Source: Marinobacter salarius (GTDB lineage Bacteria > Pseudomonadota > Gammaproteobacteria > Pseudomonadales > Oleiphilaceae). Taken from it: DNA of 64,000 nucleotides. The notes beneath the pieces are model-generated. The model saw nothing but the letters and a program-made list of their open reading frames with translations. It had not been told where the DNA came from and did no database searches. Where the stretch lies: the NCBI GenBank assembly GCA_000831005.1, contig CP007152.1, forward strand, positions 3,844,001 through 3,908,000. The letters run 5' to 3'. A program made the position numbers and the translations under genes. Below, one piece after another: positions 52,544 to 61,880 of the stretch; the stretch's first letter is position 1, and each line of letters begins with the position of its first letter.

Positions 52544-53199
52544 GTTCCAGAGACGCCATTCTCCAGCGCCTGCGCAACCGCACCGGCGGCGAACTGACCG
52601 CCCCGGAATGCGATTTTTCAGTGCTTGATCGTCCGGACTGGAGCACCGCTGAACGGCTGGACATGTTCGAACGGACCATCGAGTCAGTTCACGGCGAAGT
52701 GCATCGCACCACGGAATCCGGCTGGATTGACCGGTTGGCTGAAATCCTTCGGAGCCGCGGCGCCCAGACCCTGCTGATTGCCAAGGAACATGAGATCGGC
52801 CAGGCCCTGAGAAGCGCCACCCAAAACCGCGAGGACCTGCCGCAACTGCTGGTGTACGACGAGCCCATCGAAAGCTGGCAGGAAGCGCTTTTCAATGAGG
52901 TGGACGCCGGCATCACCTCTACCCGGGGCGGCATTGCCGAAACCGGGTCGCTGATTCTTTGGCCGACGGCGGATGAGCCCCGGCTGATGAGCCTGGTGCC
53001 GCCCATCCATATTGCGATCCTGAAGGCCAGTGAGTTGTACACCACGTTCCACGATGCCATGCAATCCCAGAACTGGGCCGCTGGCATGCCAACCAATGCG
53101 CTGTTAGTCTCCGGACCTTCGAAGACCGCTGATATCGAGCAAACTCTCGCTTACGGTGTTCACGGTCCCAAGGAACTCATCGTACTGGTTATTGAATGA
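52540..53199 (+). CDS. lutC: L-lactate utilisation protein LutC
   Basis: A 219-residue LUD-domain protein with VDAGITSTRGGIAETGSLILWPTADEPRLMSLVPPIHIAIL and the C-terminal SKTADIEQTLAYGVHGPKELIVLVIE, both family signatures. It completes the lutABC operon and overlaps the following exporter gene by four bases. Confidence 0.93.
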   Translation: MSSRDAILQRLRNRTGGELTAPECDFSVLDRPDWSTAERLDMFERTIESVHGEVHRTTESGWIDRLAEILRSRGAQTLLIAKEHEIGQALRSATQNREDLPQLLVYDEPIESWQEALFNEVDAGITSTRGGIAETGSLILWPTADEPRLMSLVPPIHIAILKASELYTTFHDAMQSQNWAAGMPTNALLVSGPSKTADIEQTLAYGVHGPKELIVLVIE

Positions 53200-54114
53200 T
53201 CCGAGGCGCATTACTGATTGCCCTGGCCGCCCTGCTCTGGGCGACCACGGGTATCGTGGCAAAATTCCTGTTTTCCGGCTCCGACCTGCAGGCAGTGACA
53301 CTGGGTTTCCTGCGCCTGGCGGTCGCTTTACCCTTCTTCTTTGCTGATGCTCAGGGAGCAGCGCGCACTCGCTCGCAGTGCAACCTCTCCGCCAAAGTTC
53401 ACCCGTAAAGCTCTGGTTCCGCTTTTGGCCCTGGGCTTCTTCCAGGCGGTCTATCAGGGCAGCTACCTGCTGGCCGTGGATATGACCGGCGCAGGTATCG
53501 CCACGCTGATTGCCCTGTGCCTGGCACCCGTGCTTGTCGCCATCATGGCGGCGCCGCTGCTGGGTGAGAAACCGGGCGTGGTGACAATGCTGGCGTTGGC
53601 TGCCGCCATTGCCGGCACCGCGATGCTGGTGATCAGCGACATGGACAGTGCTGGCCATCTTCGCCTCGGTGGTATTCTGGTGGCGGTTCTGGCCGCGCTG
53701 GTTTACGCAGGCTTCACACTCACCAGTCGGTACACCTCCACCGGCACTCCGGTGTTCACCACGGCGTTCATCTGCTTTTTTACCGCCGCGCTGATCCTGC
53801 TGCCTGTGGTTGCGCTGAGCGGTGGTTTTGACGGGCTACAAAGCCTGGAATTTTCGCAGTGGCTGATGGTGGCCTACATCGGTATTGTGCCGACCTGCCT
53901 GGGGTACGTGAGTTTCTTCAGCGGTATGAAGACAACACCGGCTACTCTGTCGAGCATTATCGTGACTCTGGAGCCGCTGTTCGTGGCCATGCTTGCGTGG
54001 GTGATTCTGGGTGAGGAATTGGGGGTGATCGGTATTGCCGGGGCGTTGATTCTGACGGCGGCGGTGATCGTGGCCTCTCGCAGCAGTGTCGGGAGTCGTC
54101 CCGACACTGCCTGA
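53196..54114 (+). CDS. EamA/DMT-family transporter (one frameshift)
   Basis: An inner-membrane transporter of about 305 residues with ten expected helices in two EamA repeats. The first repeat begins MIRGALLIALAALLWATTGIVAKFLF, and the second includes LGGILVAVLAALVYAGFTLTSRY and LEPLFVAMLAWVILGEELGVIGIAGALILTAAVIV. Unlike the other breaks here, joining LPFF to LLMLREQRALARSA requires removing one T (near 53340) rather than adding a base. It overlaps lutC, so it may export or import a carboxylate linked to lactate metabolism; the substrate is unknown. Confidence 0.85.
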
Positions 54115-54130
54115 TAACGCCGATTCAGGC
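54084..54130. terminator. Two hairpins at the EamA/glyoxalase convergence
   Basis: An 11-base perfect stem (CAGTGTCGGGA/TCCCGACACTG, 54084-54109) lies in the last codons of the transporter gene. A second hairpin (GCCTGA/TCAGGC, 54109-54130) spans its stop codon. Neither has a T tract; together they may block convergent transcripts. Confidence 0.5.
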
Positions 54131-54133
54131 GGT

Positions 54134-54691
54134 TTACTCTTCCTCTTCTACCCGGCGCTGCTTTTCGAGCATGTTCGGCTGCAGGATTTCGATCCAGTAG
54201 CCGTCCGGGTCCTTGATGAACGCCAGGCCCTTCATTTTGCCGTCGTCCGGCTTCTTGACGAAGTCCACGCCCAGTTTTTCAAAGCGATCGCAGGCACTGT
54301 ATACGTCCGGCACCGCTACGCCGATGTGGCCAAAGCCCTGGGGCTCGTCGTTGCCATTATGGTAGCCAAACTCTTCATCGTTTTCGGTGCCCCAGTTGTG
54401 GGTCAGTTCGAGCATGGCTTCGCGGCCAAAGATGAAGGTGGTGCGGTGAGCGTCGTCGTTGGGGACCATGTTGGCCTGGCGGTCGTCGAGGTAGGCGAGG
54501 AAGTAGAGGGTGAATTTCATTTCCGGGAAGTCGAGTTTTCTGACGAGGCGCATGCCCATTACCCGGGTGTAGAAGTCCATGGAGCGCTCGGGGTCTTTGA
54601 TGCGCATCATGGTTTGGTTGAAGACGTAGCCTTCGGTTTCGGGGACGGTTGCTTCGTGCAGGCCGGAGGCTTGTTCGAAGTGTTTGGGCAT
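54134..54691 (-). CDS. gloA: Lactoylglutathione lyase (glyoxalase I)
   Basis: A 185-residue metalloenzyme of the VOC family that detoxifies methylglyoxal with glutathione. FNQTMMRIKDPERSMDFYTRVMGMRLVRKLDFPEMKFTLYFLAYLD and LELTHNWGTENDEEFGYHNGNDEPQGFGHIGVAVPDV carry the usual metal-ligand Gln, Glu and His positions, with a further Glu in DPDGYWIEIL. The length and the extended N-terminus resemble the eukaryote/Pseudomonas long type, which often prefers zinc. Confidence 0.94.
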   Translation of the reverse strand: MPKHFEQASGLHEATVPETEGYVFNQTMMRIKDPERSMDFYTRVMGMRLVRKLDFPEMKFTLYFLAYLDDRQANMVPNDDAHRTTFIFGREAMLELTHNWGTENDEEFGYHNGNDEPQGFGHIGVAVPDVYSACDRFEKLGVDFVKKPDDGKMKGLAFIKDPDGYWIEILQPNMLEKQRRVEEEE

Positions 54692-54761
54692 GGGAGCTCC
54701 CTTTTATGGGTTCAGGATTCAACCATTATACTTGCGTGCGTTGCGGGGAGATTTCAAGGGC

Positions 54762-54805
54762 AAAAAAAGGCCCCACAGTCAGAGACACAAAACCTGTGAG
54801 GCCTT
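54762..54805 (-). terminator. Terminator downstream of alkB
   Basis: On the minus strand, AGGCC-CACAG pairing with CTGTG-GGCCT (one bulge or mismatch) is followed by seven T residues. It lies about 200 bases after the alkB stop, beyond repeat element F, and before the gloA start. Confidence 0.8.
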
Positions 54806-54837
54806 GGAAGCTTTTTTGATTGCATGGTTGGGGGGCT

Positions 54838-54946
54838 GGTCCAAGCGGGTATGCCCCTCCCAGACACGCCGTTAACCCATCCATGGGGGCTCGGCATTGC
54901 CATCCCTGGCAATGCACGGTCTGGGAGGGGCATACCCGCTCGGACC
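54838..54946 (+). repeat. Three-way-junction repeat element F
   Basis: Arms 54838-54864 and 54920-54946 pair in 26 of 27 positions around a 55-base core. The core has dyads CCCATCCATGGG and GCATTGCCATCCCTGGCAATGC and linker GCTCG. It lies between alkB and its terminator, antisense to alkB. The arms are unlike those of the other five elements. Confidence 0.82.
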
Positions 54947-55001
54947 GATCTGACTTTCCAGGTAACGCCTTTAGGCGTGTGCCTCCTGTATTTGTCTCGA
55001 C

Positions 55002-56137
55002 TCACGCCAATTGGTGTTCTTCGCCTTCGTAGTACGCCTCTACCCTCGGGTTCATCACCTTTTTCCACAGTGGCGGGATCATGGCCAGGACCACCATGGC
55101 GGCGTAGCGGCGGGGAGCTGGGGTGCTATTTCGTGGTGGCGGAGGACCTGGTAGCGGCGTTTGGCCCAGGCGTGGTGGTCGCTGTGGCGTTGGAGGTGGA
55201 ACAGGAAGACGTTGGTGAGGAAGTAGTTGGAGTTCCAGCTGTGTTCCGGGCCGGTGCGTTCGTAGCGGCCGTTTTTGAGCTTGCGACGGTGGAGGCCGTA
55301 GTGTTCGAGGTAGTTGACGATCTCCAGCAGGTTGAGGGCGATGAAGCTCTGGCCGAGGAAGAACACGGCGCCGAGCCAGCCAAAGGCGACGGTGAAGGCC
55401 GTGAAGGCCAGCGCGGTGATGCTGTACCACCAGATGAGTTCGTTGCGCCAGCTGAGGGCGTTATGGCCTTTTTTCTCGAGGCGTTTGGCTTCCAGTTTCC
55501 AGGCGTTGATGAAGTTGCGGGCATAGGCCTGGGGCAGGAAGTTGTAGAGGGACTGGTTGTAGCGCGAGGACGAGGCGTCTTCCGGGGTGGAGACGTGCAC
55601 GTGGTGGCCGCGCAGGTGTTCGACTTTGAAGCCGGCGTAGCTGACCAGTGACAGCAGGAAGCCGCCGGCCCAGGTTTCGAGTTTGCCGTCTTTGTGGATG
55701 AGTTCGTGGGCAACGTTGATGCCCAGGCCGCCAACGATGCCGACGGAGAAGATCCAGCCGATGCCACCGGCCACATTGAACAGGCCGGACGCCAGCACGA
55801 ACATGCTCCACACCAGCAACACCGCAAAGGCGGCAACCCAGCCCAGGGTGATGAACTTGTAGAAGAGTTCGGTGTTCATGCGTGGGGTATCGGCTTCCTC
55901 GTCCGGGTTAAGGGCGTCTTTGCCCAGCAGCAGGTCGAGGATGGGGATGATGCCGAAGACGACCACCGGCACGCCCCAGGCGAACAGGTTGACCCATCCG
56001 GTGGCTTGCCCGGCCGCCAACAACAGGGGCGGCAGGGCCAGGGGCAGCATGGCGATCAGGTAGCTGTATTTCTTGAGTGTCAGCAGCACTTTCCGGCGGG
56101 CGGACTCGGTGCTCAGGATCAATGGTTTCGTACTCAC
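55002..56137 (-). CDS. alkB: Alkane 1-monooxygenase AlkB (one frameshift)
   Basis: An integral-membrane di-iron hydroxylase of about 378 residues that oxidises terminal carbons of medium-chain alkanes with rubredoxin. The eight-His ligand set is present: HELIHK, EHLRGHHVH, and LQRHSDHHAW, plus the NYLEHYGL motif specific to alkane hydroxylases. Several membrane helices fill the N-terminal ~130 residues. A base is missing near 55103; the C-terminus then continues YAAMVVLAMIPPLWKKVMNPRVEAYYEGEEHQLA. The start is GTG with GAGGG upstream. No rubredoxin gene is adjacent in the window. Confidence 0.95.
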
Positions 56138-56282
56138 GTGTTTTCCCTCATCGGCTGTTACTTTCGATCTGGGCGATCGCTTCTTGTTAACTGCATTATT
56201 GTCCTACAATATAACAGTCGTCAAGAAAACCGTGGTACTTTTTAATCACTGCATTTAGCAATACAGCCCCAATCGCGCTATC

Positions 56283-58322
56283 TCACTGTGATTGCTCCTC
56301 TGTTTCGGGGGCTCCGGCCCCATGCAGTTCCCGACGTCGGTGCCAGTAATTCATGGCCAGCAGTACCAGCATCGCGACCACACCGGCGACTTCCACTTGC
56401 AGGTCCGGGTAAAAGATTGCGATCACCGCGCCACTCAATGCCAGTCGCATCCAGGGTTTCATGTGAGTGAACAGAAAGCCTTCAAGCGCCGCTGCAAAGG
56501 CCGCAAGGGCGAGTATGGCGATGAAGCCGTTCCAGAGAACCAGCGGTAACGGCCCCCCTTCGATGATCACGGGGTTGAACACCATGAACAGCGGAATGAG
56601 GTAAAGGCCCTTGGCGAACTTCCAGGCCTGTACGCTGGTTTCCATGGTTTTACTGCCCGCGATCGCCGCCCCCGCGAAGGCGGCCAGCGCCACAGGCGGC
56701 GTGACGTTGGAATCCTGGGAGTACCAGAACACCAACAGGTGAGCGACCAACAGCGGGATACCGAACTCGTTGGTCAACGCCGGCCCCACCAGCACGATCA
56801 GTACGATGTAGCTGGCCGTTACCGGCAGCCCCAGGCCCAGAATCAGGCTGGCGATGACCACCAGGAACAGCGCCATCAGAATGTTGCCGTCGGCGAATGC
56901 GATCATCATTGATGAGAACTTGAGGCCCAGCCCGGTCAGGCCAACCACCGCCACCACAATACCGGCAATGGCGCAGGCAATGCTGACGGGAACCGCGTTG
57001 CGGGCACCAAGTTCGAGGCCCTGCAGCAGTTTTACAACGCCTTCACGCAGCGCATGCGTCAGGGCTTTTCCAAGCTGGTTGTCTGCCCGCCCCTGTTTAT
57101 AGGCAAGGTACAGGCCGTTCAGCCCGGCGATACCAATGATACCGACTACGGCATAAAACCCGACCCGCATGGGGGAGATGCCCATCACCAGCAGGTACAC
57201 CAGCATGATGATCGGCAACAGGAAGTACCAGCCGCAAGCCATCACTTCCCGGAGCTGAGGAAGATCACTGGAAGGCAAGCCTTTCATGCCCTGCTTCACC
57301 GCGCAGATGTGAACGAGCAGATACACCGTGGCGAAGTACAGCAGGGCCGGAAACACACTGACTTTTACAATGTCGAGGTAGGGCACACGGGTGTATTCCG
57401 CGATCAGGAAGGCGCCGGCGCCCATCAGCGGCGGCATGATCTGGCCACCGGTACTGGCTGCGGCTTCAATGCCACCCGCCTGGGCCGGACGAAAACCCAG
57501 TTTCTTCATCAGCGGAATGGTAAACGCGCCGGTGGTTACCACGTTGGCGATGGCACTGCCTGAGATGGACCCCATGCTGGCCGAGGCCAGAACCGCAGCC
57601 TTGGCGGGGCCGCCGCGCTGACGGCCCGTCGCCGCAAACGCCAGATCGATGAAGAAGCGGCCTGCGCCGGTTACTTCCAGCATGGCGCCGAACAGCACAA
57701 AGATGAACACGAACGTAGCAGCAACGCCCAACGGCAGGCCGAAAATCCCTTCCTGCCCCAAATACAGCTGGGCACCGATACGGTCGAGGGAGTAGCCGCG
57801 ATGGTTGAGAATGCCCGGCAACCACTCCCCCAGCTCCGACAGCGGCCCACGCTGGCCACTCATCGCGTAGAGGATGGCAATCACACCGATCACTGTCAGC
57901 CCGGTGCCTACCGCCCGCCGGCTGGCCTCCAGCAAGGTGATGGTACATACCCAGGCCATGACAATATCGGTCTGGTTCCAGAACCCGGCCCGGCCGGTAA
58001 TCTCATCGAGGAACCAGACCAGATAGAAACCGGATGCGCCCGAGGCTATCAAAAATCCGGTATCAATCAACGCCGTTATGGCGCCGCGCGGTCGGCCAGG
58101 CCGGGGCCCAAACAGCAAAAAGCACAGCATCATCACCAACGCCAGGTGAATGCCCCGTTGATAGAACAGTCCCAGCGGTTGAATACCGGCGCTGTATAGC
58201 TGAAACAGCGATAGGCCGATACCAATCAGTGCGATCAGCCAGAGCAGTGCCCTGGGCCCGCTCATTCTGGTCGGCTGCCATGCGCCATTGGTTTTCAGGT
58301 AGATGGCCGTTTCTTGACTCAT
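56283..58322 (-). CDS. TRAP transporter fused permease (TAXI type)
   Basis: A 679-residue fused small and large TRAP permease, with the 4TM domain in the first ~170 residues and the 12TM DctM-like domain after. It has about 16 membrane segments. GAMLEVTGAGRFFIDLAFAATGRQRGGPAKAAVLASASMGSISGSAIANVVTTGAFTIPLMKKLGF and ASTGGQIMPPLMGAGAFLIAEY are signatures of TAXI-associated permeases. It overlaps the DUF1850 gene and follows the TAXI binding protein, giving a sodium- or proton-driven organic-acid importer of unknown substrate. Confidence 0.93.
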   Translation of the reverse strand: MSQETAIYLKTNGAWQPTRMSGPRALLWLIALIGIGLSLFQLYSAGIQPLGLFYQRGIHLALVMMLCFLLFGPRPGRPRGAITALIDTGFLIASGASGFYLVWFLDEITGRAGFWNQTDIVMAWVCTITLLEASRRAVGTGLTVIGVIAILYAMSGQRGPLSELGEWLPGILNHRGYSLDRIGAQLYLGQEGIFGLPLGVAATFVFIFVLFGAMLEVTGAGRFFIDLAFAATGRQRGGPAKAAVLASASMGSISGSAIANVVTTGAFTIPLMKKLGFRPAQAGGIEAAASTGGQIMPPLMGAGAFLIAEYTRVPYLDIVKVSVFPALLYFATVYLLVHICAVKQGMKGLPSSDLPQLREVMACGWYFLLPIIMLVYLLVMGISPMRVGFYAVVGIIGIAGLNGLYLAYKQGRADNQLGKALTHALREGVVKLLQGLELGARNAVPVSIACAIAGIVVAVVGLTGLGLKFSSMMIAFADGNILMALFLVVIASLILGLGLPVTASYIVLIVLVGPALTNEFGIPLLVAHLLVFWYSQDSNVTPPVALAAFAGAAIAGSKTMETSVQAWKFAKGLYLIPLFMVFNPVIIEGGPLPLVLWNGFIAILALAAFAAALEGFLFTHMKPWMRLALSGAVIAIFYPDLQVEVAGVVAMLVLLAMNYWHRRRELHGAGAPETEEQSQ

Positions 58323-58822
58323 TGAAGCGTGCTTCCTTTATCCCCTGCAGGCCGTACTCGAATCTCAACGAGTTTGTCAGCTGCCAGACGGCTTAGACTC
58401 ACCACGCGCGAATCCACCTCAATGCGGTGATTCACCGACAAGGCGCCAACGCGCAGCGAGAGACGATTATTGGGTATGGGTACCTGCATATCGACGATGC
58501 GGTAGCCGTGGTCGTCATCCGACGTCAGTGTGCCCCGGCCACGGGTATGGCCAAGGCCGGCTGCAAAGTCCGGTGTGTGGCTACTGTCCAGAATCAACTG
58601 GTCCGCTTCCATGCGAAAGCAGTCCGTCACAGGAAACCCCTGCACCGAGTGATTCCAGATCAGGCACCACCGCCCGCCCTCGGGCAGGCCGAGCTGCACC
58701 AGCGACGTCTGACTGGTATCAGACACCGACAGTTGCCAGACCGCTTTGCTCTGGGCGCCAACTGCTGTGGGCCATAATCCCCACAGCAGTGACGCGAGCA
58801 GGCAACAGACCCTGCAAACCAT
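58319..58822 (-). CDS. DUF1850 protein of the TAXI-TRAP operon
   Basis: About 167 residues with an N-terminal signal peptide (CCLLASLLWGLWPTAVGA). The body (WCLIWNHSVQGFPVTDCFRMEADQLILDSSHTPDFAAGLGHTRGRGTL) matches DUF1850, a family almost always encoded between TAXI binding proteins and their permeases. I took the ATG at 58822, 31 bases past the TAXI stop, although no strong ribosome site is seen. Its stop overlaps the permease start (ATGA). Role unknown. Confidence 0.82.
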   Translation of the reverse strand: MVCRVCCLLASLLWGLWPTAVGAQSKAVWQLSVSDTSQTSLVQLGLPEGGRWCLIWNHSVQGFPVTDCFRMEADQLILDSSHTPDFAAGLGHTRGRGTLTSDDDHGYRIVDMQVPIPNNRLSLRVGALSVNHRIEVDSRVVSLSRLAADKLVEIRVRPAGDKGSTLQ

Positions 58823-58853
58823 GAACCGACGAATGATAACGACGGATTCCCGA

Positions 58854-59813
58854 TTACTGGCGCAGTGCCTCCGGCACTTCTGCACCTATTTCCTCGTAAT
58901 AGCGAATGGCACCCGGATGGAGAGGAATGGGTGTGGAATCCAGGCTGAACTCCACGGTGGTGTCGTCAGCGGCCGGATGGATCGCCCTCAGGGCCTCTAC
59001 CTTTTCGAAGAGCAGCTTGGTGATCTTGTAGGCAAGATCTTCCGACATGGCGCTATTGACGGTAAGAACGTTGGGAATGCCGATCGTTGCAATGTCCGAA
59101 TCGACACCCTCGTAGGTACCGGAACGCAGCTTGTAGGGCGCAAACACCGGCACTTCTGCTCTGGCGTTGGCGATTTCCTTCTCGGAGAGAGGTATCAGTG
59201 CAATGTCACGGGTGGTGGCAAGGCTGACAATAGAGCTTGTTGGCGGGCCAACACTCCAGAACGCGGCGTCGATGTCGCCATCGCGAATGGCATCCGCAGA
59301 TTCATTGAAGTTCAGGCCACGCTCGTCGAAATCGTCGAAGCTCATGCCGTTGGTTTCCAGCAGGGCCTTGGCGTTCACTTCGGTACCGCTGCCCGGCGCA
59401 CCAACCGACACACGCTTGCCAGCCAGGTCTGCCAGCGACGTAATGCCAGAGTCCGCCAGGGTGACAATCTGAACCGCGTTCGGATAAAGCGAGGCAATGG
59501 CCAGCACATCCAGCTTGTTGCCATTGAAACGTTCGCCACCGTTATAGGCCTGATGGACGGTGTCTGCCAGGGCAATCGCCAGATCCGAATCCTGACGATG
59601 AACCAGCCCCATGTTCTCAACCGAAGCACCGGTGACTTCGGCAACTGCGCTGTACCCTTCAATATGCTGACTGATCAACTCCGCAAGGCCACCCCCGAGA
59701 GGGTAATAAGTACCACCGGTGCCGCCCGTGGCAATGGAGAGATTGGTATCCGCCTGTGCCGGAGAAACACCGATCAGCGCGGTCGCGCCCAGTGCCAGAA
59801 ATAGCTTTCGCAT
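58854..59813 (-). CDS. TAXI-family TRAP substrate-binding protein
   Basis: A 319-residue periplasmic receptor. The signal peptide (ending AQA) is followed by NLSIATGGTGGTYYPLGGGLAELISQHIEGYSAVAEVTGASVENMGLV, the defining TAXI segment. YAFKGERFNG-like and LAGKRVSVGAPGSGTEVNAKALLE segments follow. I prefer the ATG at 59813 since GAGGTGAG lies upstream. It heads the TAXI-DUF1850-permease unit and diverges from the GntR regulator gene. Confidence 0.93.
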   Translation of the reverse strand: MRKLFLALGATALIGVSPAQADTNLSIATGGTGGTYYPLGGGLAELISQHIEGYSAVAEVTGASVENMGLVHRQDSDLAIALADTVHQAYNGGERFNGNKLDVLAIASLYPNAVQIVTLADSGITSLADLAGKRVSVGAPGSGTEVNAKALLETNGMSFDDFDERGLNFNESADAIRDGDIDAAFWSVGPPTSSIVSLATTRDIALIPLSEKEIANARAEVPVFAPYKLRSGTYEGVDSDIATIGIPNVLTVNSAMSEDLAYKITKLLFEKVEALRAIHPAADDTTVEFSLDSTPIPLHPGAIRYYEEIGAEVPEALRQ

Positions 59814-59983
59814 GTTGCTCACCTCGTTTTTGTTGGATTAGCGTCGGGACTTGTGATCCTTTGACGTCTACATAGGATAGCAGCCCATTGCCAACTACTG
59901 ATTCTTTCTGGCATTAAGGTTAATATCCTGTGGTATTTTCCAATGCCATCACGGCTTTGAATGTCAGGAGTACTCTTCACTCA

Positions 59984-60737
59984 ATGGATTTCCAGGTCCC
60001 CAACACCCTCGCCGAGCAGATTGCCAACTACCTGGCTGAACACATCATGACCGGCCAGATAAAGCCCGGGCAACGCTTGCATGAGGCGACCACCGCTAAG
60101 GAATTGCAGGTAAGCCGGGCATCGGTGAAAGAGGCCCTGTATACCCTGGAACGCTGGCACCTGATTGAAATCACCCCGCGCAGGGGCGCGTCGGCCACCA
60201 AGCTGGATGCGGTGCATGCCTCAGAGCTCTATGACGTGTACATGCACCTGTTAATCATGCTGGCGCGGCGTTTGTGTGAGCGTTGGCGGGAAGATGACAA
60301 AACCGCGTTGTTGTCAGCGGTTGGGCACGTCACTGGCCAGATGCAGCGCAAGGACGCCAATATCACGGCCATTGTGGAAGCGAGCTTTGAAGTAATGGCG
60401 TCTGCTGCCAAGTCGTCGGCAATCCCTACCTCACGGAGCTCTGACCAACTTCAAGCCCGCTGTCAGCCGGGCCTACTATCTGAGCGCGGATCGATACCGG
60501 CAGGATCTGGACCGCACGGGCCTGTTTTTCACCAATCTAACAAATGCCATCCTGGCACGGGACGCCGGTGAATCCGAGGCACTGGTGGCGGATTTCGGTG
60601 CTCACCAGAAGGCGCTGATTCACCAGCCTTGGCCCCTTCGGCCTAGTGTCCCTATCCCACCTATCGTAACAGTCTGTAACAAACTCCTAAGTCCGCTGCG
60701 CTGGTCAGGTTGTCCCCTGCGGCTACACAACGACTGA
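59984..60737 (+). CDS. GntR/FCD-family regulator (two frameshifts)
   Basis: The N-terminal winged helix-turn-helix (TLAEQIANYLAEHIMTGQIKPGQRLHEATTAKELQVSRASVKEALYTLERWHLIEITPRRGA, residues ~5-75) is followed by an FCD-like ligand domain. Bases are missing near 60417 and 60441; the restored sequence includes NPYLTELLTNFKPAVSRAYYLSADRYRQDL and FFTNLTNAILARDAGESEALV. The stop position is uncertain because the last ~35 codons do not look conserved. It diverges from the TAXI operon and probably regulates it. Confidence 0.78.
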
Positions 60738-60780
60738 GACCGGTCTGAAGCCGGCATAACAACAACGATCCGGGGCCACC

Positions 60781-61815
60781 ATGACACGTCGAAACGCCCG
60801 CAAGCGCCTGAAACCGTTCAGACCTGCCCTGCGCAGGTTCTTTACCCTGAGCCTGACCGCCAGTCTATCATTGCCGGTGATGGCCGACTTCCGCCCACTG
60901 GACGACAGTACCCTGGGCAATGTCACAGGCCAGACTGGCGTCACCATCGAGATGGAAACCAAAATTGAGATGGACCGACTGAGCTGGACGGATGAAGGCT
61001 CGCTGAACGTCAATGGCATTCGCCTGTCCGGTCAGAACGATACAGTGCTGGACAACCTCAAGCTGACGTTGGACATTGCCGGCCAGGATGAGGTGCTTGA
61101 ATACGGCTTCTCCGAGATTGCCCGCCGCGCCGACGCCGGCCTTCTGGATGTCTCCAATCCGGATGTGGCCGATGCCCTCGCCCGCTATGCCGTGGGTGGT
61201 GGTTACGGCAAACAGTTTGATAGCGGTGACCTGGTGATTCACTTGGGTGCCACAGATTACGGCGACCCGACCAGCCTGGACGACTACCTGCAGGCCGTGG
61301 ATTTCGAGTTGGCGGTGGACAGTGTTGAAGCAACAGGGTCTGGCGGTACTGCCAGCCTGTTCTCCAATATCATGCTGCAGGGTTATATCGGCCCCACCGA
61401 TCTGGTGATCCGCAACCAGGGTAACAATACCCGTACGCTGGCCAACGGTAACGTGGTGTCTGGCTCGGAACTGCAGCTCGACACCCACTTTGAGATCACC
61501 AACGGTAATCTCAACTGGGATGCCGCCGACGTCATTCTAATATTCAACTTTGCCGCCGTTGGCATCGAAGGGCTGCAGATCCACAACCGCCGGGGCGACG
61601 ATACCCTGGGTCACTTCGGGATGGCCAGTGCCACCGCGAAGCTGTCCAGGGGCACCAGCGCGGCGTCTGGAAAGGAAGGCCTTTCCATCCATGAGGTAGA
61701 CTTCCGGGCCGACATCGATATGCCGGTGTTCAAAGTCGGTGGCACCAGTATCGGCTCCGTACAGTTCACGGATTTTGCCATTAAAAACACCACTATGATG
61801 GTGTATGGCCACTAG
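60781..61815 (+). CDS. DUF6160-like exported surface protein
   Basis: A 344-residue protein with a twin-basic-rich N-terminus (RRNARKRLKPFRPALRR) and a signal-like segment ending VMA, then DFRPLDDSTLGNVTGQTGVTIEME. The LDDSxLGxVTGQxGVTIE opening is shared by a family of uncharacterised exported proteins in marine gammaproteobacteria. The remainder is beta-rich with many Asp/Asn/Gly residues, suggesting an outer-membrane or fibre-like fold. Function is unknown; I would not assign one. Confidence 0.7.
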   Translation: MTRRNARKRLKPFRPALRRFFTLSLTASLSLPVMADFRPLDDSTLGNVTGQTGVTIEMETKIEMDRLSWTDEGSLNVNGIRLSGQNDTVLDNLKLTLDIAGQDEVLEYGFSEIARRADAGLLDVSNPDVADALARYAVGGGYGKQFDSGDLVIHLGATDYGDPTSLDDYLQAVDFELAVDSVEATGSGGTASLFSNIMLQGYIGPTDLVIRNQGNNTRTLANGNVVSGSELQLDTHFEITNGNLNWDAADVILIFNFAAVGIEGLQIHNRRGDDTLGHFGMASATAKLSRGTSAASGKEGLSIHEVDFRADIDMPVFKVGGTSIGSVQFTDFAIKNTTMMVYGH

Positions 61816-61880
61816 CAAGACACTGGACAAGCCCCCCGCCCCCAACAGTAAACTGCCCGTCTCTTAACGGCGGGCAGTCC

